This document shows positions 17,748 to 25,702 of a DNA stretch of 55,164 nucleotides, in pieces. The notes beneath the pieces were generated by a model that had not been told where the DNA came from, searched no databases, and saw only the letters and a list, made by a program, of their open reading frames with translations. Numbering within the stretch: position 1 is the stretch's first letter; every line of letters begins with the position of its first letter. The stretch is from positions 1-55,164 of the forward strand of contig JASLIW010000035.1 of the NCBI GenBank assembly GCA_030152865.1, written 5' to 3'. This DNA is from Bacteroides sp. GTDB lineage: Bacteria > Bacteroidota > Bacteroidia > Bacteroidales > Bacteroidaceae. A program made the position numbers and the translations under genes.

Positions 17748-18335
17748 CTAGCCTTGAGTTAGCTTATAAATATTGGTAATAATAACCTCTACAGATATAG
17801 CTAGAAGAATAATGGCAAAGAACTTGCGCACAATGTAAATGCCACTTTTACCCAGCACTTTTTGAATAAAGTTGGTCGCACTCAACACAAAAAAAACATA
17901 AACCATATTCAAGCTCAAGCCTGACAAAATATTGACAGGAGCAAAGGTAGAACGAAGAGTGAGTAGTGTAGTAAAGGCAGCAGGGCCTGCTACTAAGGGA
18001 AAAACCAAAGGAATGATCGTAGCCTCATCAGAGGGTCCTTTGTATTTAAATATCTCAATGTCTAAAAGCATTTCGATCGCCATAATAAAAAGTACCAGAC
18101 CTCCTGCTACAGCAAAGGATTCGATATCAATATCGAAGAGATCTAACATTAATTCTCCCCCATAGAAAAACACCAGCAAGAGCACAAAAGAAATCAAAGT
18201 GGCGCGTAGAGGATGTACAGTCTTACCACGCTCTTTTAGATTTAAAATAATAGGGATAGAACCTGTGATATCTATAATACCAAAAAGGATTAGAAAAGCA
18301 CTAAAGGTTTCCTTCAAAGTAAAAGAATCAAACAT
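17748..18335 (-). CDS. MarC-family integral membrane protein
   Basis: This 195-residue protein has six predicted membrane segments and the MarC/UPF0056 signatures ILFGIIDITGSIPIIL near the N-terminus and PLVFPLVAGPAAFTTLL in the middle. I place the start at ATG 18335 because the conserved family N-terminus (FTLKETFSAF) begins there; an in-frame ATG 60 bp upstream only adds non-conserved residues. A TATATTTG -7 element on the minus strand (18374-18381) also fits this start. Members may be transporters, but the substrate is unknown. It is a single gene divergent from the Crp/Fnr regulator. Confidence 0.9.
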   Translation of the reverse strand: MFDSFTLKETFSAFLILFGIIDITGSIPIILNLKERGKTVHPLRATLISFVLLLVFFYGGELMLDLFDIDIESFAVAGGLVLFIMAIEMLLDIEIFKYKGPSDEATIIPLVFPLVAGPAAFTTLLTLRSTFAPVNILSGLSLNMVYVFFVLSATNFIQKVLGKSGIYIVRKFFAIILLAISVEVIITNIYKLTQG

Positions 18336-18462
18336 AGTACAAAATTTAAGGCTATAAATATTCTGTTTATATACAAATATAGAACTATTTCTCAATAATA
18401 GGCTATAAAAGAGAAGGTTTGATTATTTTTACGGAATAATAAAATGACTAAGAATAAGATCT

Positions 18463-19125
18463 ATGCAAACAATGTATCAAAAAATAGTACAGCTCCCTTT
18501 GTTTCAAGGTCTGAGTAAGGAAACTGTTACTAAAATTATAGAAAAAGTCAAACTACAGTTTAAATCACTTCCTGCACAAACCACTTTTATAAACTCAGGA
18601 GAGCCCTGTAACCAGCTTATCTTTGTACTTAATGGAGCTCTAGTCAAGAAGATAGAGTCGCCGGACAAAACCTTTAAGATAGAGCAGGAAATATTGTCGT
18701 ACTCTGTTATCGAACCCGCTTCATTATTTGGTTTAGTACCATCGTATCAGGCTACTTATACTACTTCAACAACTTGCGACTTACTGATTATCGACAAGTA
18801 TTATATACTAGAGGAGCTAACAAAACACCACATTTTCAAGCTTAATTTTTTCAACATTCTAAGTAGTCAAACCCATAATTACACCAAAGCTATTTGGGCT
18901 CCTAAGCCATCTAACGACTTGCTAGACCGCTTTAAAACATTCATACACTTGCATCTAGGCAATACATCCCACTCGATTACACTCTATATTAAAATGGAAG
19001 ATCTCGCCTTCCAGCTCAACGATACCCGTCTAAATGTATCCAAAATGCTCAATAAGCTTAAGGCCAAAAACAAGCTAGCCCTCAAGAGGAAAATAATCCA
19101 TATTCCTGATTTTAGACTTCTCTAA
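18463..19125 (+). CDS. Crp/Fnr-family transcriptional regulator
   Basis: This is a 220-residue regulator with an N-terminal cyclic-nucleotide-binding-like beta-roll (about 10-125, beginning LPLFQGLSKETV and with FINSGEPCNQLIFVLNGAL) and a C-terminal winged helix (about 145-220, with MEDLAFQLNDTRLNVSKMLNKL as recognition region). No N-terminal cysteine cluster is seen, so it is not a classical oxygen-sensing Fnr. The roll lacks an obvious RxS cAMP phosphate-binding loop, so the ligand is unknown. It is a single gene divergent from marC; two tandem 13-bp repeats lie just after its stop. Confidence 0.85.
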   Translation: MQTMYQKIVQLPLFQGLSKETVTKIIEKVKLQFKSLPAQTTFINSGEPCNQLIFVLNGALVKKIESPDKTFKIEQEILSYSVIEPASLFGLVPSYQATYTTSTTCDLLIIDKYYILEELTKHHIFKLNFFNILSSQTHNYTKAIWAPKPSNDLLDRFKTFIHLHLGNTSHSITLYIKMEDLAFQLNDTRLNVSKMLNKLKAKNKLALKRKIIHIPDFRLL

Positions 19126-19158
19126 ACCCTACCTACTCAGACTAGGTCATAGCTACCT

Positions 19159-19192
19159 TTAGGCAGGGTCTGAATTTAATTAGGCAGGGTCT
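19159..19192. repeat. Tandem 13-bp direct repeat after the Crp/Fnr gene
   Basis: The 13-mer TTAGGCAGGGTCT occurs at 19159-19171 and again at 19180-19192, start-to-start distance 21 bp (two helical turns). It lies between the regulator stop and the convergent terminator. It could be a protein-binding pair or a small local duplication; nothing else identifies it. Confidence 0.7.
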
Positions 19193-19219
19193 AAAACTAT
19201 TTGGACAGGAGCAAACAAA

Positions 19220-19247
19220 AAAGGAGGGTAGCGCGGTACCCTCCTTT
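19220..19247. terminator. Bidirectional terminator between the regulator gene and guaA
   Basis: An 11-bp perfect stem (19220-19230 with 19237-19247) of AAAGGAGGGTA closes around the loop GCGCGG. A residues on one side and T residues on the other fit use by both converging genes. Confidence 0.88.
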
Positions 19248-19280
19248 CTAGTATCTATTTTCAGCATATAGCTATTGGAC

Positions 19281-20804
19281 TTACTCCCATTCGATAGTTG
19301 CTGGTGGCTTGGAGCTTATGTCATAGGTTACTCGGTTCACTCCTTTGACCTTGTTGATAATATCGTTAGATACCTTGGCCAAGAACTCATAAGGTAAATG
19401 CACCCAATCGGCTGTCATTGCATCAACTGAGCTTACTGCTCGAAGAGCTACTGCACTTTCATAGGTGCGTTCATCACCCATTACGCCTACCGACTGAACA
19501 GGAAGTAAGATAACTCCTGCTTGCCATACCTTGTCATATAGACCCCAGTCTCTAAGACCCTGAATGAAGATATGATCGGCTTCTTGAAGTACACGTACTT
19601 TATCTGGAGTAATATCGCCTAAGATACGTACACCTAAACCTGGCCCTGGGAAGGGGTGACGGCCAATCAAATGCTCAGGCATACCGAGCTCACGTCCCAC
19701 CTTACGTACTTCATCTTTGAATAAAAGACGAAGAGGCTCGCATAACTTCAACGCCATTTTCTCGGGTAGTCCACCCACATTGTGGTGGCTCTTAATCACT
19801 GTCCCTGTAATAGAGAGTGATTCGATGACGTCAGGGTAGATAGTACCCTGTGCTAGCCATTTGACATCTTTGAGCTTGTGAGCTTCAGCATCAAACACAT
19901 CAATAAAACCCTTACCGATAATTTTTCGCTTTTGCTCTGGATCTTTTACACCTGCCAGCTCTGAGTAGAATTTAGCTTTGGCATCTACACCAATAACATT
20001 TAAGTTAAGGCACTCATAGTCGTGAAGCACATTCTTAAACTCATCCTTACGGAGCAAACCATGATCAACAAAAATACAAGTCAGGTTTTTGCCTATAGCC
20101 TTGTTCAACAAAACAGCGGCTACTGATGAATCTACCCCACCACTCAGGGCAAGTACGACTTTATCATCACCCAACTGCTCTTTGAGCTGAGCTACAGTGT
20201 GCTCGATAAAAGAGGCTGGCGACCAAGTACCGCTACAACCACAAACTCGATATACAAAGTTTTCTAGGAGCTGCATACCACAGCTAGTGTGAAACACCTC
20301 AGGGTGGAATTGTACCCCCCATATGGGCTTACCTTCTACCTGATAGGCAGCAATGTCCACCTCTTCTGTTGATGCAATCTTGCTAAATGTATCTGGAATA
20401 GCTGTAATGGTATCTCCATGACTCATCCAAACCTGAGCGTTTTTGTCAACACCCTCAAATAAAGCATTGGTCGAGTCTATCCAGGAGAGCTGTGAGCGTC
20501 CATACTCTCGAGTAGATGTAGGCTCAACCTTACCTTGGTGTTCTGAGGCTATGAATTGAGCTCCATAACAAATGCCTAAAATAGGGTATTTACCCCAAAT
20601 AGTATCCAGTGCTATCTTAAAAGCCTCGGAGTCATAGACTGAAAAAGGACTACCTGATAAAATAACGCCTTTGATAGTTGTATCACCTACAGGAAACTTG
20701 TTGTAAGGTACTATTTCACAATACGTTTTGAGCTCACGCACACGACGTCCAATAAGCTGAGTCGTCTGTGAGCCGAAATCTAATATTATAATTTTTTCTT
20801 GCAT
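19281..20804 (-). CDS. guaA: GMP synthase (glutamine-hydrolysing)
   Basis: GuaA amidates XMP to GMP using glutamine and ATP. I use the ATG at 20804 (507 residues), where the conserved opening MQEKIIILDFGSQTTQL begins; an in-frame start 30 bp upstream adds ten unrelated residues. The class-I glutaminase domain has Cys79 in GICYGAQ and the His/Glu pair in VQFHPEVFH. The ATP-pyrophosphatase domain has LSGGVDSSVA, and the dimerisation domain ends in the standard SSKPPATIEWE. All catalytic residues are present. A TACTTTTG -7 element (minus strand, 20832-20839) gives a short leader. No guanine riboswitch is seen. mscL lies upstream on the same strand. Confidence 0.96.
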   Translation of the reverse strand: MQEKIIILDFGSQTTQLIGRRVRELKTYCEIVPYNKFPVGDTTIKGVILSGSPFSVYDSEAFKIALDTIWGKYPILGICYGAQFIASEHQGKVEPTSTREYGRSQLSWIDSTNALFEGVDKNAQVWMSHGDTITAIPDTFSKIASTEEVDIAAYQVEGKPIWGVQFHPEVFHTSCGMQLLENFVYRVCGCSGTWSPASFIEHTVAQLKEQLGDDKVVLALSGGVDSSVAAVLLNKAIGKNLTCIFVDHGLLRKDEFKNVLHDYECLNLNVIGVDAKAKFYSELAGVKDPEQKRKIIGKGFIDVFDAEAHKLKDVKWLAQGTIYPDVIESLSITGTVIKSHHNVGGLPEKMALKLCEPLRLLFKDEVRKVGRELGMPEHLIGRHPFPGPGLGVRILGDITPDKVRVLQEADHIFIQGLRDWGLYDKVWQAGVILLPVQSVGVMGDERTYESAVALRAVSSVDAMTADWVHLPYEFLAKVSNDIINKVKGVNRVTYDISSKPPATIEWE

Positions 20805-20855
20805 AACGAGAAGTGGTATTGAATTTGAGCACAAAAGTACTCATTTTAAAGGAAT

Positions 20856-21293
20856 TTATTTTTTTTCTTTCAATAAATCTCTAATCTCAGTCAATAAAAC
20901 TTCTTCTTTGCTAGGAGCAGGAGGAGGTGTAGGCTTCACTTCTTCTTTCTTTTTGCGGCTCATATTATTGATCAACTTGATGAACATAAATATGGCAAAG
21001 GCTATGATTAGAAAATCAAATACATTCTGAAGGAACTGCCCATAATTGAGCGTTACTGCTGCAACTGCCTCTTTACCATCGGCATCCAATATGGCATCTT
21101 TCATCACCCACTTGAGATCGGTAAAACTAACACCGCCAACTAACAAACCAATAGGAGGCATAATCACATCCGATACGATGGAAGAAACAATTTTCCCAAA
21201 TGCACCACCTATGATCACACCGACAGCCATGTCAATCACATTGCCTTTCATGGCAAAGTCTTTAAACTCTTGTATAAACGAACCTTTTTTCAT
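20856..21293 (-). CDS. mscL: Large-conductance mechanosensitive channel MscL
   Basis: MscL opens under membrane tension to release solutes in osmotic downshock. The 145-residue protein has the amphipathic N-terminal helix and first membrane helix (FKDFAMKGNVIDMAVGVIIGGAFGKIVSSIV) and a periplasmic loop. The second helix (about 83-105, FLQNVFDFLIIAFAIFMFIKL) is followed by a charged cytoplasmic helix ending in LLTEIRDLLKEK. Length and layout match the family exactly. It is divergent from gapA and 51 bp upstream of guaA. Confidence 0.96.
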   Translation of the reverse strand: MKKGSFIQEFKDFAMKGNVIDMAVGVIIGGAFGKIVSSIVSDVIMPPIGLLVGGVSFTDLKWVMKDAILDADGKEAVAAVTLNYGQFLQNVFDFLIIAFAIFMFIKLINNMSRKKKEEVKPTPPPAPSKEEVLLTEIRDLLKEKK

Positions 21294-21342
21294 AATTTAT
21301 TTTTTTATAGTCATTTCACGTGCTAATATAAAAACAATTCCT

Positions 21343-21350
21343 TATTTTTG
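21343..21350 (+). promoter_or_regulatory. Probable -7 element of gapA
   Basis: TATTTTTG matches the Bacteroidota TAnnTTTG element 82 bp ahead of gapA. The -33 region has no TTTG at the usual distance. A second near-match, CATATTTG, lies at 21372-21379, so which one is used is uncertain. Confidence 0.4.
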
Positions 21351-21432
21351 CACTCCATCGAATAACTAAATACATATTTGAAACTTTATTTTAAATATAA
21401 TATTTAATTAAAACCTTAAAAGTTTAAACAAA

Positions 21433-22440
21433 ATGATTAAAGTAGGTATTAACGGTTTTGGTCGTATCGGACGTTTTGTATTCCGTGCTGCTCAAAAAAG
21501 AAATGACATCGAAGTTGTTGCTATCAACGACCTTTGTCCAGTAGATTACTTAGCATATATGCTAAAATACGATACAATGCACGGTCAATTCGACGGCACA
21601 ATTGAAGCTGACGTTGAAAAAGGCCAATTGATCGTTAACGGTAAACCAGTTCGCGTAACAGCTGAAAGAGATCCTAAAGACTTAAAATGGGATGCAGTTG
21701 GTGCTGAGTACGTGGTTGAAGCTACTGGTCTTTTCCTAACAAAAGAAAAATCTCAAGCTCACATCGAAGCTGGTGCTAAATACGTTGTAATGTCTGCTCC
21801 TTCTAAGGACGACACTCCAATGTTCGTTTGCGGTGTAAACCACAACGAATACAAAGGTGAGCAATTTGTATCTAATGCATCTTGTACAACTAACTGTCTT
21901 GCTCCTATCGCAAAAGTATTACACGACAAATGGGGTGTTACAGATGGTCTTATGACTACAGTTCACGCAACAACTGCTACTCAAAAAACAGTTGACGGTC
22001 CTTCAATGAAAGACTGGAGAGGTGGTCGTGCTGCATCAGGTAACATTATTCCTTCATCAACAGGTGCTGCTAAGGCTGTAGGTAAAGTATTCCCAGCTCT
22101 TAATGGTAAGCTTACTGGTATGTCTATGCGTGTTCCTACACTAGACGTTTCAGTAGTTGACTTAACTGTAAACTTAGCTAAGCCAGCAACTTACGAAGAA
22201 ATCTGTGCTGAAATGAAGAGAGCTTCAGAAGAAGAATTAAAAGGTATCTTAGGTTACACTGAAGATGCTGTTGTTTCTTCTGACTTCTTAGGTGATACTC
22301 GCACATCAATCTTTGATGCGAAAGCTGGTATCGCTCTTACAGATACATTTGTTAAAGTTGTATCTTGGTACGATAACGAGATTGGTTACTCAAACAAAGT
22401 ACTAGATCTTATCGCACACATGGCTACTGTAAACAAATAA
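21433..22440 (+). CDS. gapA: Glyceraldehyde-3-phosphate dehydrogenase (NAD)
   Basis: This central glycolytic enzyme oxidises glyceraldehyde-3-phosphate to 1,3-bisphosphoglycerate. The 335 residues match the family. The Rossmann motif INGFGRIGR is at the N-terminus and the catalytic cysteine lies in SNASCTTNCLAP near residue 153. GRAASGNIIPSSTGAAKAVGKV and WYDNEIGYSNKV are both standard. Codon use is strongly biased (GGT, GCT, AAC, CGT), unlike the surrounding genes and typical of a very highly expressed gene. It is a single transcription unit with a strong terminator. Confidence 0.97.
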   Translation: MIKVGINGFGRIGRFVFRAAQKRNDIEVVAINDLCPVDYLAYMLKYDTMHGQFDGTIEADVEKGQLIVNGKPVRVTAERDPKDLKWDAVGAEYVVEATGLFLTKEKSQAHIEAGAKYVVMSAPSKDDTPMFVCGVNHNEYKGEQFVSNASCTTNCLAPIAKVLHDKWGVTDGLMTTVHATTATQKTVDGPSMKDWRGGRAASGNIIPSSTGAAKAVGKVFPALNGKLTGMSMRVPTLDVSVVDLTVNLAKPATYEEICAEMKRASEEELKGILGYTEDAVVSSDFLGDTRTSIFDAKAGIALTDTFVKVVSWYDNEIGYSNKVLDLIAHMATVNK

Positions 22441-22460
22441 GTAGAGCTTTAAAGCAATAT

Positions 22461-22491
22461 AAAAAGGATGTCAATATGACATCCTTTTTTT
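22461..22491 (+). terminator. gapA terminator
   Basis: A perfect 13-bp stem (22461-22473 with 22477-22489) around the 3-base loop ATA ends in a run of seven T residues, 20 bp after the gapA stop. Confidence 0.93.
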
Positions 22492-22599
22492 GTATCTATA
22501 CACATTTTCATACAGAAGTAGGATATTTAGTCGCCCAGATAGACAAAAACTCGTTTCTTTTTTGCATTTTTGTAGTATCAAGTTTAAAATTGCATAGTC

Positions 22600-24708
22600 A
22601 TGAAAAAGCGAAGTTTATTAATTCTATTCATTTGTATTTTAACCGTAAGTTGTATGACAGATAAAACAAGTGGAATTAATCCATTTTTTGAAAAATACGA
22701 TACCCCTCACGCTACCGTTCCTTTTGACAAGATCAAAAACGAACACTATGAGCCAGCTATTTTAGAAGGTATCAAGCAACAAGCAGCAGAGATCGAAGCT
22801 ATTACAAGCAATCAAGAACCTGCTAGCTTCGAAAACACGATATTGGCCTACGAAAACTCAGGAGAGCTCCTAGACCGAGTACTGACAGTATTCTTCAACC
22901 TACGTAGTGCCGAAACGAATGATGAGCTACAAGCAATTGCCCAAAAAATGATGCCTGTACTCACCGAACACAGTAATAGCATTAGCCTAAATGAAGATTT
23001 ATTTGCTCGTGTCAAAGAGGTCTATGAGCAGAAAAGCACACTGGGCTTAAATCACGAGCAAGAAGTACTTCTAGATAAGATGTATGATGGGTTTGTTCGA
23101 AGTGGTGCTAACCTAGAAGGAGCAGCCAAGGAAAAATACAAAGAGCTTACCCTCAAGCTTAGTCAACTGGGTCTACAGTATGGTGAAAACAACCTTAAAG
23201 CAACCAATGCTTACCAATTAGTTATCACTGACGAAGCTGATCTAGCTGGCCTACCTGAGAGTGCTATTGAAGCAGCCAAAGAAACAGCTAAGGAGAAAGA
23301 AGTAGAAGGTTGGGTGATTACTTTGGATGCACCTAGCTACATACCCTTCTTAAGAAATGCTGACAACAGAGAGCTAAGAAAAGAGCTCTGGATGGCAAGT
23401 AATAAGCTATGCACCAGCGGCGAATACAACAACCTAGATATTGTAAAAGAGATTGTAAATACCGAAATGGAAGTGGCTCAGCTACTGGGCTATAAATCGT
23501 ATGCAGATTACACCTTAGTCAAACGCATGGCCGAAAACAGCGACAATGTGTACAAGCTACTCAATGACTTACTAGATGCCTACAAGCCTGTAGCAGAAAA
23601 TGAGGTAGCAGAGGTTACTGCTTTTGCACAAAAGACTGCCGGTGCTGATTTTGAGCTTATGCCCTGGGACTGGGCTTACTACTCCAACAAGCTTAAACAT
23701 GCCAAGTTTGACTTCAACGATGAAGTACTACGCCCTTACTTTGAACTGAGCAACGTTAAGGATGGTGTGTTTGGTCTTGCAACTCGCTTATATGGCATCC
23801 GCTTCCAAGAAAACAAAGAGATACCTGTGTATCATCCAGATGTAAAAGCCTATGAGGTGTTTGACAAGGATGGCAGCTACTTAGCCGTACTCTACACAGA
23901 CTTTCACCCGAGAGCAGGCAAGAGGTCGGGTGCTTGGATGACCAGCTTTAAGAGCCAATGGATAGATGCCGATGGCGAAAATAGTCGTCCACACATTACG
24001 ATTGTTATGAACTTCACAAAGCCAACAGCAGACAAACCTGCGCTTCTTACATTTGATGAAGTTAATACCTTCTTGCATGAATTTGGTCATGCGCTTCATG
24101 GCATGTTTGCCAACTCTACTTATGAATCACTAAGTGGAACAAGCGTGTACAGAGACTTTGTAGAGCTCCCCTCTCAGCTCATGGAAAACTTTTTGACAGA
24201 AAAAGAGTATTTAAACACATTTGCTAAGCATTACCAAACAGGGGCTGACCTACCAGAAGAGTTGATTCAAAAAATCATTGATACAGCCAACTACAATGTA
24301 GGTTATGCTTGTGTACGTCAACTTAGCTTTGGTCTACTTGACATGGCTTGGTACAGTAGAGAAACAGCTTTTGAGGGTGATGTTATGGATTTTGAGCAAA
24401 AGGCATGGGCTAAGGCTCAAGTACTTCCACAGATTGAAGGCACATGTATGAGCACCTCTTTCGGGCACATCTTTGCTGGGGGTTATGCTGCTGGATACTA
24501 TGGCTATAAATGGGCTGAAGTTTTAGATGCCGATGCGTTCTCTTTATTCAAAGAAAAAGGTATCTTCAACCAAGAAGTCGCTCAATCTTTCCGTGATAAC
24601 ATCTTATCTAAAGGAGGAACAGAGCATCCTATGAAGCTATACAAGGCATTCAGAGGTCAAGAGCCAAGCATCGATGCCTTACTTAAACGAAATGCAGTTA
24701 TACAATGA
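22600..24708 (+). CDS. dcp: M3-family peptidyl-dipeptidase lipoprotein (Dcp-like)
   Basis: This zinc metallopeptidase removes dipeptides from, or cleaves, short oligopeptides. The 702-residue protein has a signal and lipobox (LTVSC, Cys near residue 18), so it is predicted to be membrane-anchored in the periplasm. The zinc motif HEFGH is at residues 493-497, with the third ligand in the downstream helix of the MENF region as in M3 enzymes. Other landmarks are FENTILAYENSG, FDFNDEVLRPYFEL and YAAGYYGYKWAEVLDADAF. Length matches Dcp. The next gene overlaps it by 4 bp (ATGA), showing translational coupling. Confidence 0.93.
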   Translation: MKKRSLLILFICILTVSCMTDKTSGINPFFEKYDTPHATVPFDKIKNEHYEPAILEGIKQQAAEIEAITSNQEPASFENTILAYENSGELLDRVLTVFFNLRSAETNDELQAIAQKMMPVLTEHSNSISLNEDLFARVKEVYEQKSTLGLNHEQEVLLDKMYDGFVRSGANLEGAAKEKYKELTLKLSQLGLQYGENNLKATNAYQLVITDEADLAGLPESAIEAAKETAKEKEVEGWVITLDAPSYIPFLRNADNRELRKELWMASNKLCTSGEYNNLDIVKEIVNTEMEVAQLLGYKSYADYTLVKRMAENSDNVYKLLNDLLDAYKPVAENEVAEVTAFAQKTAGADFELMPWDWAYYSNKLKHAKFDFNDEVLRPYFELSNVKDGVFGLATRLYGIRFQENKEIPVYHPDVKAYEVFDKDGSYLAVLYTDFHPRAGKRSGAWMTSFKSQWIDADGENSRPHITIVMNFTKPTADKPALLTFDEVNTFLHEFGHALHGMFANSTYESLSGTSVYRDFVELPSQLMENFLTEKEYLNTFAKHYQTGADLPEELIQKIIDTANYNVGYACVRQLSFGLLDMAWYSRETAFEGDVMDFEQKAWAKAQVLPQIEGTCMSTSFGHIFAGGYAAGYYGYKWAEVLDADAFSLFKEKGIFNQEVAQSFRDNILSKGGTEHPMKLYKAFRGQEPSIDALLKRNAVIQ

Positions 24709-25235
24709 GAAAGATACTAAGCTATCTATTTATTATCAGTATCGTTACAGCACTAAGTAGCTGTAACGATACTGATGATTTAACATCCATCTTCACAAAG
24801 AATCCTAAGAAGATGACGATGATTTTTAGAAAAAAAGGATCCACTCGTGTTCCCATTTTACAGGATTGGAGCAGTGAAAACCCCGAAGAAGCCCAAGCCA
24901 TCGAGAAGTGTGCTCAAGTAGCAGCAGAACCAGGAAACTATATTCTAAGCTACGATGGCTCAGAAGAAGATGGTACTATCCAGGGCCGATTCAAATTCAA
25001 GCTGGTTACTGTAACTCTTGAAGGCAAATGGGGTGCCGATGGTAAAAAACAAACCATCTGGTTTCAATATGACACTCCTGTCAATCCCAATAAGGGCTCT
25101 GATCGTCTAGAAAGAGAGATCATCAAAGTCTTCACCCAAGTCAACAAATACAGTGGAGATAAGAATAATCAGTCTTTATATTATGAAATGGGCAATAGCC
25201 CTTACCATTATTACATTGGATTCCAAAGCTATTAA
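24705..25235 (+). CDS. Lipoprotein of unknown function, coupled to the M3 peptidase gene
   Basis: The 176-residue product starts with a clear lipoprotein signal (lipobox ALSSC, Cys near residue 20). The mature domain is predicted to be mostly beta-strand, with a lipocalin- or DUF4847-like look: alternating strands such as GTIQGRFKFKLVTVTLEGKWG and IWFQYDTPV. I do not recognise it with confidence and assign no function. Its start overlaps the stop of dcp (ATGA), and the deaminase gene starts 2 bp after its stop, so it is embedded in one operon. Confidence 0.75.
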   Translation: MRKILSYLFIISIVTALSSCNDTDDLTSIFTKNPKKMTMIFRKKGSTRVPILQDWSSENPEEAQAIEKCAQVAAEPGNYILSYDGSEEDGTIQGRFKFKLVTVTLEGKWGADGKKQTIWFQYDTPVNPNKGSDRLEREIIKVFTQVNKYSGDKNNQSLYYEMGNSPYHYYIGFQSY

Positions 25236-25237
25236 TA

Positions 25238-25684
25238 TTGAATAAAGTGCTTCAAGATAAACACAATAAACAATTAGAGCTAGATGCACGCTACATACGT
25301 ATGGCTCAGATATGGGCAGAAAACTCGTATTGCAAGCGCAGACAGGTAGGAGCTCTAATCGTCAAAGGAAAGATGATTATATCAGATGGCTATAATGGTA
25401 CTCCTTCTGGTTTTGAGAATATCTGCGAAGATGAAAATAACAAGACCAAAGCATATGTTTTACACGCAGAAGCTAATGCGATAACCAAGATAGCCCGATC
25501 AAATAACAGTAGCGAAGGAGCTACGATGTATGTCACTGCAGCTCCTTGTATAGAGTGTGCCAAACTAATAATACAAGCAGGGATTAAACGAGTTGTCTAC
25601 TCCGAGAACTACCGCTTAGACGATGGCATTCAGCTTTTAAAAAGAGCTGGTATTGAAGTTGTATTTATAGACTGCAAAGCATAA
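25238..25684 (+). CDS. dCMP deaminase (ComEB type)
   Basis: This cytoplasmic zinc enzyme converts dCMP to dUMP for thymidylate synthesis. The 148 residues carry the deaminase zinc site, with HAEANAI near residue 73 (His ligand, Glu proton shuttle) and PCIECAK near residue 104 (two Cys ligands), and the nucleotide-binding YNGTPSGFEN. The start is taken as TTG at 25238, because no ATG or GTG lies between the upstream in-frame stop and the conserved region except a GTG three codons in. It is 2 bp after the unknown lipoprotein gene. The ComEB-like dCMP deaminase is clearly favoured over cytidine deaminase. Confidence 0.92.
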   Translation: MNKVLQDKHNKQLELDARYIRMAQIWAENSYCKRRQVGALIVKGKMIISDGYNGTPSGFENICEDENNKTKAYVLHAEANAITKIARSNNSSEGATMYVTAAPCIECAKLIIQAGIKRVVYSENYRLDDGIQLLKRAGIEVVFIDCKA

Positions 25685-25702
25685 ACGAAACGATTTGAAG
25701 AT

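Noticed and set aside
18336..18395. Longer MarC protein from an upstream ATG
   Set aside because: The added 20 residues are not conserved-looking, and the probable -7 element lies within that stretch.
20805..20834. Upstream start for guaA giving ten extra residues
   Set aside because: The extra residues are not family-like, and the -7 element at 20832-20839 places the transcript start downstream of that start codon.
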